From: Rhizopus sp. PT2906
Taxonomy: Eukaryota > Mucoromycota > Mucoromycetes > Mucorales > Rhizopodaceae
Assembly (NCBI GenBank): GCA_025529335.1
Contig: JAMYHX010000169.1
Coordinates: 1 to 64,000 of the forward strand
DNA: 64,000 nt
Direction of reading: 5' to 3'
Below, piece by piece: positions 54,761-64,000 of the stretch. The notes beneath the pieces are model-generated. The model worked only from the letters and a program-made list of their open reading frames with translations. It was not told the origin of the DNA and did no database searches. The number at the start of each line of letters is the position of its first letter. The stretch's first letter is position 1. Both the position numbers and the translations under genes were made by a program.

Positions 54761-56624
54761 TTATGTCAGCATCTTTGGAATAGCATGGGATATCTCTTTG
54801 TCCGTCTTGATCTCTTCTGAAGGACCAAGTTTGACATGAGCCAATTCTGCTTCAAGGTCATTTAACCGACGTTGTAATTCTTCCTTTTCTTGCTTCATCT
54901 GCAAGTATTTAGAATCAAGGGTATCGTCAAAATACTGTAGTAGTTCTAAAGCGCTTGGTCTCTGACAAGGTTCCTGATGCATCATTTGTTCTATCCATTT
55001 CGATTCAGCAGGATACCTAGAGAGAAAATCTGGTGGCACTTGGCCCTGATTCAATTTGAGCTCTGTCAACATGTGAGAACGTTCCATCATGGTAGAGAAG
55101 GGCTGAAGTAGTTCAAACAGGATGATGCCAAGTGAGTAAATGTCGGCCTTTTCGTCATAGGTTGTGCCTTCTAATTGTTCAGGCGCAGCGTACTAATAAA
55201 AAAGGAAGTCAACGGTATATGAGCTAAATAATAAACTAAACTTACTGTTCGAGTGCCTACACCGATTGTTCGGTTCCTTCTGCTTTCTCTTGATGAACAT
55301 CTTGAGTTACTGGTATCAATGCTACTACTACAACTGCTGTCAAGTGTTGTCGCCGTTATATTATTACTAGAGTCAACTCGTGAATTACTAAAAGACATTT
55401 CTTCTATCAGCGTAATCTTGGGCACATTATGATCCACCACATCCACTTGTTGCTCCATAATACTCGCAGCCAAGCCAAAATCACCAATCTTGGGCACGAT
55501 AGTATCATTATCATAAGTCAAAAAGATATTACCTGGCTTCAAGTCACGATGAATTAAGCCTTGTTGATGAATATAGGCAGCACCCGACAGTATCTGAGTA
55601 AACAGTTCAACATGTGTCTTTTTAAAACCAGGTTGATCTATGATACTAATGCCCTGCTGATTCCTCGTATTGATAGACTCCTGCAGCGTGCCTGAATGGA
55701 GTTACACACACACATATCTATACCCAAATAGTGTTATTCTTACTTGGACAGAGTTGCATTTGAATATACAGTATGAATCCATCTGACTTGTTAGCATCTT
55801 TGTCTTGATCCTTTTTTAGTGAATAGAGATCATCCGTCCTAGACGCATCAAACGAATAATCATCCTCATCCAACTCTTCCTCATCTAGTGCGGACGCGTA
55901 TTCCAGCCAAGACGAATAATATCTCACCACGTTACGGTGTTCCAAACGGGCGAGACTCTTTATTTCCCTAAATATTTTTTCGTACTGATCATTGTAATTA
56001 TCTGCCACCAATCGAATCTTCTTGATCGCATATACAATATCGTCTAGCTTATTCCGCGCCTTCCACGCACTCGCAAATCCTCCACGTCCAATCATCGATT
56101 CCTCAATAAAGTCATTGCGGTACCTCGAATGCTGGACGCTCAGGATGGAGTCTGCGGATGTGATCAGTTTGGGGCTTCCACGTTTTACCATTTCTGTTGT
56201 CTGATAGAATAGATGATTGAATGCTTTATGATATGACGAACGAAGGGAGGCTAATTCATCCATAAATTCATAGTGTATGATGCCTGCCTGACTCAGTCGT
56301 TGACATAGTTTCAAAAACACCTGTCGTTTCATTTCGGGTGTATCTCCGTAGACTTGGCAAAGGGATTCAATCAGTGAGACAAGTAAGACCTTGGTTGGGT
56401 GGTGACTAGTGCTGCTTGTGCTGTTGCTGCTACTATTGGCCATATTGTTAATGTTGGGTGATTGCGCAATGGCCATGAATTCTTCTGTGATGAGTCAATA
56501 AATAATTCTCCTTTATTGCATATTTTAAAAAACCTGGTGGTTCAAGTCTATTGTTATTATCATCTTCTTTTAGATCTTGTGTTCCAATGTTGCTTGAATC
56601 TTGACTTGGCTCTGATGAATACAT
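54761..56624 (-). CDS. eIF2-alpha kinase, HRI-like
   Basis: Exons 56624-56534, 56484-55744, 55691-55246 and 55192-54761 give 569 residues. An N-terminal helical region (LLVSLIESLCQVYGDTPE, LKLCQRLSQAGII) resembles the N-terminal domain of HRI-type eIF2-alpha kinases known from fission yeast. Kinase motifs: MIGRGGFASAWKARN, VYAIKKIRL, HRNVVRYYSSWLEY, IHRDLKPGNIFL, KIGDFGLA, YAAPEQ and ADIYSLGIILFELL. A long acidic insert in the N-lobe and a Ser-rich insert after DFG fit the split-kinase pattern of this family. The protein ends with a coiled coil. It phosphorylates eIF2-alpha under stress; the stimulus here is unknown. The P-loop reads FASAW instead of the usual FGSVY. Confidence 0.88.
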
Positions 56625-56763
56625 GCTACAGGTTGAATGCTATTTACAAATATTTTATACAGAAAAAAAGAAACACATACACACACATTTCCGATATTAA
56701 AAAAAACCACCGAAATAGACTATAGGGATTTTATTTCAATAAAAAAAAAAAGAGAAACAACCT

Positions 56764-58317
56764 TTATTTTCGATGCAATTCAATGACTTCTTGATGACTA
56801 TGATGATTATTACTATTATTACTACTACTATTATCATTAACATTATGAAAACTGGGTTCAGGTTGAGATATGTTATGTGAGTCAAAAAAGGGTGTATTCA
56901 ATGTAGGTGATGTAGGTGAATCACTTTCTCGATAATCATAGGATCTCATAATACTCGCAGTTCTTTTTGGTATGTTCTTGTGCTGTGTCAATTCGGATTT
57001 AGGCAGTGTCCTGTTGGATCTACTCATTGTCCTTCCGATACTACTATTATTTTCTTCTACGAGTATCTTTGTACTTGATTCTTCTTGTTGTTGCTGTTGC
57101 AATAATAATTCTTCCAACAATTCTTCTGGTGCAGGTGAAACACAGACAAGTGGGAATACGCCCTTTAGACCTGTTGTCACATTAAATCCAAGTGCCCAAC
57201 CATCATCAAAGTTCATGGCAACACATACGATATCGCCTACATGTAATCCCAATTCATCGCCCATCTGCGGTGGATAAGGGTGCTTGACTTCATAGAATTC
57301 CTCGAGCGGTGATGGTGGTTGAATGGACAATGGTGGTGGTTTATTGCCATTGCTGTTTGGAATGAGCGGATGCTGCTGATAACCATTCGGATGTTGATTA
57401 TTTGGAACGAGTATACGCTGTGAGGCTAATGATTCATAACCGAGGACACTTGAATTATCATGATATGATTTTTTCGATTGACGATGATGCTTCACTTGTT
57501 GTCCTCTCTTCTTTTTGTAAAAATAAAAGTAAGTGAGTGCTCCAATGATGGCAATAAACAGCAGACAACCGATGACAATCCCAGCAATTTCTCCTGGTGA
57601 TAGACTTGAGCATTTTACTGATTTACAGCATTCATCTGTTCCATTTGTTTTGCAGTAATTACAAGCATCCGATGCCCCTTGAAATCCTGCATTTGATTAT
57701 ATACATTATCAATTTCATTATCTTGTAATATTCACTATCATCGACTTACCACAGTTATTTGGTTCATTTGCTTCTCCAAGTATACAGTTATAAGTACCGT
57801 TTAGACCAGACCAATAGAGACAAGAAGAGTTGAGATTTGCCATACTTTCCCTTTGTTGTAGTATATTAGGACATGTGTCTGTGTTATTAGTAAGGTCTTC
57901 TATGCTTGCTGTATAATCAAAACAAGTTCTTTGGCAGAGAGGTGGAGGCGATAGACTCTTGTTGTAATTGCATGGAAGTGAATAGCTTGAATCTTGTATC
58001 AGAGTTGCACACATGTAAGTCAATGAATAACGTGCGTAGGGTATCGTGCTAGCAACAGAGGCTTTGTTAGCACAGCCTAAGGGTGCCAGATAAAGTTGAG
58101 GTGAAATAACAAAAGATTGCATGCCGGCATCAAACGTTTTGATATCTGTCACTTGTTGAAGAAAAGGGTATTTGGCAGCGAGTCCTGTTAGACTGATGTA
58201 GTATTCTTGAAAGGCTGGACAAGTAGTTGAGCCTGATAATGAAAAGCATGAATCATCTTGTGAAAGGGATGTTGAAAATAATGTGTAAATGATTGCAAGC
58301 CGTAAAATTCTTTTCAT
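56764..58317 (-). CDS. Receptor-like membrane protein: Cys-rich ectodomain, one TM, SH3
   Basis: Exons 58317-57750 and 57686-56764 give 496 residues. A signal peptide (MKRILRLAIIYTLFSTSLSQ) is followed by a Cys-rich extracellular region of about 200 residues with N-glycosylation sites. It contains a PLCQRTCFDY segment and other Cys spacing reminiscent of Frizzled-type CRDs (inference). A single membrane helix (GEIAGIVIGCLLFIAIIGAL) follows. The cytosolic part has an SH3 domain (HPYPPQMGDELGLHVGDIV, FDDGWALGFNVTTGLKGVFP) and a disordered Ser/Asn/His-rich tail with polyGln. The plan resembles Fus1-type fungal surface proteins and suggests coupling of a surface signal to proline-rich partners. 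The ligand is unknown. Confidence 0.8.
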
Positions 58318-60948
58318 GTTGTAATAAATAATTGTCAGATCTATGCACACACAAATACACACAAACACACACAAATATCAAGTATACAGGTATTGTTAAA
58401 ATATGACAAACTGAGGGGCTAATGACAAATAATAGCACACACACAAGCAGAGCAACACACACACACACGTATACACAAAATATAAAGAAAAAAGAAAAAG
58501 AAAGAAAAAAAGGGTAAAAATAAGGGCTGGTTTATCTTTTTTTGGAGTTGAGCTTCAACAAGTTACAGATACAGCCTCTACCTTCTTCCAATAGACGAAT
58601 TTTTTGTGTGATAATAAATTTGGCTGGGTTCAAAAAAATACTTTGGCACTTTTCAGCCGCAATGGGGGGGGGGAAGACTTGAACCATTTTAACAAGGCTT
58701 GAGCTATTTTTAAAAAAAGCAAATGAAATCATACCTTGCGCCACTTTGTTGTCTGACAAAATATTCAATCACCGAATTTATTTTTATAAAGAGTTTGATC
58801 CGTTGTTTGATAAATGAAAAAGAGTGGGATCAAAGAGGAATCATTCATATTGAATCAATATTAAATGATACATAAAATAACCATGTGTCATATCCCTCCT
58901 CCTTTACATTATTCTTTGTTTGACATCTGTCAATTGATGTATTATCATAATCTGTAGCTTAATTAAACGTCAGTCATATCAATTAATTTATTAACTACAT
59001 TATTCAACAAAAGGCTGATCCATTACTTAAATGGATGCTTTCCTATTTAATGGACAATGAAATAAAAATAAAAAGCTGTTTGTTGTTAAAGAGGTTTTTA
59101 CTATTAATAGAAAAAGAGAGAACATTGACACGTTCAATCGGATTCAGCTAATGCCACACTTGAACAAATCAAAAGTAATAAACCTTTCATTTCTATTATA
59201 CGTGTGACACTATGCCTAACACGAGATCGCCCTCCTTTTAACAATTATTGTAATTGTGTCAATGAAAAACTGAGTTGTGTGATGTGTATAGACGATGTCA
59301 TCCTGTCTTTGACATGAAATTAAGCGGTGATTTAATAAGCTTGATCCCTGCCTCAAAGAGTCAATTGAGCAGAGACACCCTAGATGCCACAGTCTATCAA
59401 TATGAACTTTTGAAGGTAGCATTCAAGCCCTTGATGTGGGACAAAGGCTGCCAAGCCTACTAAAAATAGGAATCTATGATCATCTGGGATCTCCGTTAAC
59501 CGACTTGCTTATTCCAACGTCAGTTGTTCCTGAAACTACATCCTTCATAGATCTTGCAAGTATAATGGTCCATGTCATATTTAAAATACTAAGCCTGCGT
59601 GAATACATCATTTTGTTGGTATTAAAGGATGCCTTGGGCTGAGCAATTGCTCAATTCTTGAAGGTGTGATTGATCATGGCAGCATTTATTTAAGCCCATA
59701 AGTCCTGATCTAATATCTTGCATTTCTTTTCAATAAAGAATTCGACTATTGAAAAGTCAAATACGCTCCTGTACCGACACAGGGTAAGATTATACCAGAA
59801 TGCCTTGTTGCTTGATGCTTTTGTATATTATTAACCAAGGCCATAGTCTTTTCTTGAACAAAAAAAAATGCACAGATAAGGCGAATTACCTATAGTTGAT
59901 GGCTGAAGCATACCTCAACGCTGTTGTAATGACCAAACACCAACAGCACAAGACAGAGTACTCCATTGACTCACACTGCTTTCAGTTACCTCTTTAGCAT
60001 TGTTCATAATATGTCATATCGAGCATTTTGGCAGCATTGTCGAAAAGGGTGAATGGCGTTTTTCTTTTCTGTAAACTCTGTTTAAGAAAATAATAAAGCA
60101 CCTATATATATATACTGTTGCTTTCTTTTTACATAGACCACCTTTTTCTAAAATTCATTGTATGTCACATGGAAAATAGAGCTTGAGGTGTTTGATATGA
60201 ATCATTATAATACTTTATATCTTACAGTAGAGCATACATTTCTCTATCGCACCTGGTAAGAATAACAATAGTAGCTACTAGAGTAGCATTGATAAATAAT
60301 CACACTGACAACATTAATATTCCCTATAAAGCTCTCGCTCAAACCTGATTTAATGATACTCAGTTTTCCTTGATAAAGAATCTAACACAGTCGTTCCAAT
60401 TCCAAGCGCAGGTTTTAAGAAATTGAGTCAAGATTAGAGAGATTCTCCTTATTTTAGATCATCCATCGTCATCATCCGGAGCAGAAGAAACACATATACC
60501 GCTTTAATATAAATGAAGATAGGCACGCTATCGGCGACAGTAATACTTTATGTACTGACTTTTTTTGTTTTAAAAAAAAATTATACAAGTAAATACAAGC
60601 ATATACATTATTACTTTACAATTATCCTCATCCCAATTGTGGGGCTCGTAGTTTACTTACTCTCTTGATATTGTCTGATGCGAGTTATTGTTGTTAAATA
60701 AAAAGGAATTGCCTCAATATCTCAATCTATGGCATTGTTTCCATGTTCGTTTACAATTCTTTTTGTTCATCTTTGTAAGAATAGAAAGTTCATCTACATT
60801 TTTACTTGAAGTTCCAAGCAAACTTTTGTATTTAGAGTTCTTCCCGATCAATGCCATTCCAAAAAAAGTTAAAAAAATAAACCAGAGTGCAATATAAACT
60901 TCATTTATTTTAATCTCAGAAAGCAGCTCCTTTCTTCCATTAAAAAGC
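58318..60948. other. Long intergenic region without recognised genes
   Basis: About 2.6 kb, largest gap of the window. Features are a CA-rich tract (58331-58376) in the 5' leader of the SH3 gene, a G-run (58663-58673) and AT-rich sequence. Short coding-like fragments on plus at 59275-59463 and 59436-59642, in overlapping frames with stops, may be decayed gene or element pieces; no family was recognised. The right end should hold the promoter of the glycosyltransferase gene. Confidence 0.45.
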
Positions 60949-63352
60949 ATGGCAGATATCGACTTGGAGCGGACAGGTACTCGTCCAAGAAGACAATCAC
61001 ATCAACAACCAAATGCATATTCAATTTTTTATTCTTCTTCAACTGCAGACTCAAGATCATCAAGACATTCCATGAAGCGTCTCTTTCAATCTCGTTTACT
61101 GGTGTCATTATGCTGTTGTGTGTTTGCTTTGACTCTACTTTTTAATTTCAAATATAGTTCAAACTATTTAATAGATCAAGGCTCAGTTCAGTTTAATGAC
61201 TCATCTCAGTATACAGATTATGCTCTACTAGAACAACTATTGCTACAAGGTAAAAAGTATTTAGAAAAAAGAAAGACTCTAATTCTCTTTCCTAGACAGC
61301 TCAACAAGTACATTACCTCGAGATCATTCCTTTATTCAGAAGCTAAATCGAGACAACACACAGGGACATACAATGCAACAACTTGTTCAGTATCAATCAC
61401 CCACTGTTACTGTCACTGCTATCCTCCAGTCCCATACTCAATTGACACAACAGCTTCGACATGTGCTATCACAGACAGTCGTTCCAGATCATATATGGAT
61501 TATAGGCGATCAAAAGATAGAAAACAATAAGCGTGTGAGATATATAGACGCAAAGGATATAATAGAAGCCATTTCGTTGGCAGATACAGATTACGTGTGG
61601 GTATTAGATCATGATGCATTACCTGGAAAGCGGTATTTGGAGTATGCGCTCAAAGTCAATTCATCACCTGAGTATAATAATGCTCTGGTCGGTACAGGAG
61701 CTTATCGCGATGGTCAATGCATCTCGGCAATAGAAAGGAGTCAGGTGGTAGATGTCATACGTGACAGCTGGGTAATCAAAAAATCATGGATACCCCTCTT
61801 AAAGCATGAAGACAAAGGGAATAAGGAGGCGTCAAGCACATTCATCAGTCGTGTGCTCTATACCCATGGCATACTGTCAGTCGCCTTACCTTCAACTGAT
61901 TTGAATTATATGGCTCATACAAAGCCTCGTGAGACATGCAAAGAGGACTCTTCTTGGAAGAAAAAGCTTCCAAACGATGCGATTCTGTTTTATTTTAACT
62001 TACCACAGATGGAGGAGCTTGTATGTCGATTTGCAGACAAGAATGTGGTGATCGTATCCGACATCGAGATAAAGCAATGTAAAAATGACAGTTGGCCTGT
62101 ATTCAAAGCATCAGACGATGTATCGCCCATTTTGGATCTAGTACAGCCTAAACTAGTAATATCTGATACAAAGTTATATCAAACGGAGATACCCATCATT
62201 TATTTATCAAAACGTGATATTCCTCATTCATCTTGGCTGACTGATTTACCAGTAGACATGTTGGCAGGTAAGAGGGAACACAAAATGACGTAGAGACCTA
62301 TACTTAGTTCATTCTCAGAATGGAACTCGATTTCTATAAAAATCATGGTGAACGTGGACAAGAAGCACGCCAATTATGAGCGATTGATAACTTCATTAGA
62401 TAAGGCTCATTATTTGGGCGATTCTGTTGACTTGACATTTTTGATGGACTATACCGCCGATCGTACTATCCAGCGTCTCGCTAATCATTACCAATGGAAG
62501 CACGGTCGCAAGTATCTTCGTCATCGAATCGTTCAGACACACAGGATGGCACTCTTTGCCGAATCCTGGTATCCATCGAGCAATGATGAGTATGCTATCC
62601 TACTCGATACCGAACTCGAACTTTCTCCCCACTTTTACAGCTGGGCCAAGTATGCCATCTTACAGTATCGCCACCAGTCAAAACAACTGTTTGGTATCAG
62701 TCTCTACCGACCCAACATGATCGAAACCGACTCTGGAGGACGTCGATTGTTTACTGAACGACCTCATGGTCCCTTCTTAATGCAGTGGCCAAGTCATTCT
62801 GGTGCAGTCTTTTTTCCTGAACACTGGAGAGAATTCCACGATTATATGACAGCAAGACTAGCCGATCGAACTGGACATAGAATGCAAGATGTGACGATAC
62901 CAGATTCAAGAGCAAACGAGTGGAAGCTGTCGTGGAGAAAGTATTTTGAGGAACTAGTCTATCTTCGGTCGTATGTCATGCTCTATCCTTCCACCAGTCT
63001 CTCTACTCGCCATATCGAGCTAAAGAAAAAGAGTCAAAAGGAAAAATTCAAGGATGCATTGTCTCTGTTTGAAGCACCCCTTATGACCAATGCTTCTCAG
63101 CTTCATTTACCTGCATCCATTGACTCGCTGCCTATTTATGATTATTATGGTCACTTGTCTGATATGAAAACAATGAAAGAGAGAGGAGGAGATCTACAGG
63201 ATTCTATATCCGCTTGTTTACCCAATACCGAACAGAATTTTGATCCTTCTGATTTGTTGTGTCCCTTTGGTAAAATCGTTACAGTCACAGTAGAGAATGA
63301 AGACGACCCAGTTCCAGAACTGCCACCGAAAAAAGTTGATGTTTATGTATAA
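60949..63352 (+). CDS. Type II membrane GT2-like glycosyltransferase
   Basis: Exons 60949-61249, 61296-62267 and 62319-63352 give 768 residues. An Arg-rich cytosolic tail is followed by one signal-anchor helix (LLVSLCCCVFALTLLFNF) near residue 55, the topology of Golgi enzymes. The lumenal part has GT2-like features: VTVTAILQSHTQLTQQL, DYVWVLDHDALPGKRYLEYAL with a DxD-type acid cluster, a second nucleotide-sugar-like block (SLDKAHYLGDSVDLTFLMD, YAILLDTELELSPHFYSW), and GAVFFPEHWREFHDY. The same architecture occurs in plant and fungal proteins annotated as glycosyltransferase family 2-like; donor and acceptor are unknown. The third exon acceptor (CTCAG at 62318) is the one that keeps the frame. 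Confidence 0.78.
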
Positions 63353-63456
63353 ATTTAACCTCCGAGAAAAATAAAAAGAAGCGATTTCTTTCCTTTTTCA
63401 AATTTTAGGGTTAAAAAAAGACTGTACTATATATATATATATTTTCTCTTGCCACC

Positions 63457-64000
63457 ATGCCAACAGAAGAAGAAGAGAGTAATTCAAAGTCAAGAAGGCC
63501 ATTTCCTTCTAATGTGTCAATGATATCAGATAATATAAAACATCCCATGCGTCGAGATTTAGTTCTTCCTAATTTTGATAAAAACATAACTATTGAAAAA
63601 GCACGGTTTGAACCAACTGTCAATGATGACCAACAACAAAATGACAACACTATAAAGGAAAGCACTGATGTACCCAGTCTAAACATATCAGCTTCAACAC
63701 CGACAATTACAAATACTAATACCAATAATAATAATAACAATAGCACTACTACTACTTCTACTACTATTAGTAACAACAACAACAACAATAATAATAATAA
63801 TAATAATCCACAACCTTCCAGCAGTGAAAAGAGAAGACAAACGAAAAATGAGGTAATGTATCTTCTTTTTTTTTTTATACTAGTGTTCACAATATACTTA
63901 TAATCATAAACAGAGCAGTCGTAAAAAACACAAAAAGCCTATATTACATGCTGCAGCTAGTCCTGCTGAAGTATTTCATCGCAACTTGGTTGACGCTGTA
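63457..64000 (+). CDS. Start of a possible VAC7-like protein (3' truncated by window)
   Basis: Exon 1 is 63457-63852 and exon 2 begins at 63914 and runs off the window. The visible 161 residues are low-complexity (Asn, Thr, Ser runs) with a basic segment (SSRKKHKKP). The last part, SPAEVFHRNLVDAV, resembles a conserved motif I recall from fungal vacuolar segregation protein Vac7, an activator of PI3P 5-kinase signalling. The match is short, so the call is tentative. It starts 104 bases after the glycosyltransferase stop on the same strand. Confidence 0.5.
63721..63808 (+). repeat. AAC/AAT and ACT trinucleotide repeats (polyAsn/Thr)
   Basis: AAT/AAC codons alternate with ACT codons to encode Asn and Thr runs. 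The antisense strand appears as a stop-free Leu/Val-rich frame, which is a shadow. Confidence 0.85.

Noticed and set aside
59275..59642. Two overlapping short plus frames in the long intergenic region
   Set aside because: No recognised domain, no splice connection; kept only as possible decayed sequence in the intergenic entry.
63411..63890. Minus frame with Leu/Val runs opposite the last gene
   Set aside because: Antisense of Asn/Thr/Ser codon repeats; the plus frame has a proper start and intron.
1..64000. CRISPR arrays, rRNA genes, secondary-metabolite clusters, viral insertions
   Set aside because: No spaced direct repeats, rRNA motifs, PKS/NRPS-type enzymes or viral proteins were seen on either strand.

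Overview
This is nuclear DNA of a fungus, most likely an early-diverging mould of the Mucoromycota (Mucorales-like). The sequence is AT-rich. Nearly every gene is broken by short introns of about 45-60 bases with GTAAGT/GTATGT-type donors and CTAAC/CTAAT-type branch sites. The genes are ordinary eukaryotic housekeeping genes: ERG4 sterol reductase, ERCC8/CSA, BAF60, YIP1, TMF1, ATP10, BAP31, MRS2, ClpX, TFIIF-alpha, Senataxin/SEN1, ARS2, kinesin-6 and an HRI-type eIF2-alpha kinase. The taxonomic placement is an inference from architecture and gene style, not from a database search. There is no bacterial operon, rRNA gene, CRISPR array or recognisable secondary-metabolite cluster.

Layout. 0-6.2 kb: the tail of an unknown gene, a secreted Asp/Ser-repeat protein, an alpha-arrestin with LPxY motifs, ERG4 (minus) and a small unknown acidic protein. 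6.7-10.9 kb: a FYVE protein tail-to-tail with a PPIL3 cyclophilin, an 88-residue MGCC lipid-anchored candidate, and the ERCC8/CSA repair WD40 protein. 10.9-14 kb: a gene-poor stretch with copies of a dispersed repeat and a decayed DDE transposase. 14-20.7 kb: BAF60 (SWIB), YIP1, a TMF1/Sgm1 Golgi coiled-coil protein and ATP10. 20.7-22.1 kb: a second copy of the dispersed repeat. 22.1-26.5 kb: a YANK/STK32 kinase, tRNA-Asn(GTT) and a Helitron relic. 26.6-35.8 kb, all minus: a monocarboxylate-type MFS transporter, BAP31, MRS2, a decayed unknown ORF and mitochondrial ClpX. 37.4-49 kb: TFIIF-alpha, SEN1 and ARS2. 50-58.3 kb: kinesin-6, a LIM protein, an HRI-like kinase and a receptor-like protein with a Cys-rich ectodomain, one membrane segment and an SH3 domain. 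60.9-64 kb: a GT2-like glycosyltransferase and the start of a possible VAC7-like gene.

The genes do not form one pathway. Some neighbours are functionally related (SEN1 and ARS2 both act on RNA polymerase II transcripts; MRS2, ClpX and ATP10 are mitochondrial), but this may be chance. The clearest organisational feature is very tight packing of convergent genes: stop codons lie only 10, 12, 16 and 38 bases apart in four pairs, so their 3' untranslated regions must overlap. One tandem pair (YIP1 to BAF60) has 40 bases between stop and next start.

The best leads for a second look are a predicted 2-nucleotide microexon in the MFS transporter, a GC-AG intron in the kinesin gene, the MGCC small protein, the SH3 receptor-like protein and the A/B/C dispersed repeat family. 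I did not find a convincing novel multi-gene system. Exon coordinates were placed by hand from splice signals, reading frame and remembered family conservation, and each spliced model was checked to be in frame.
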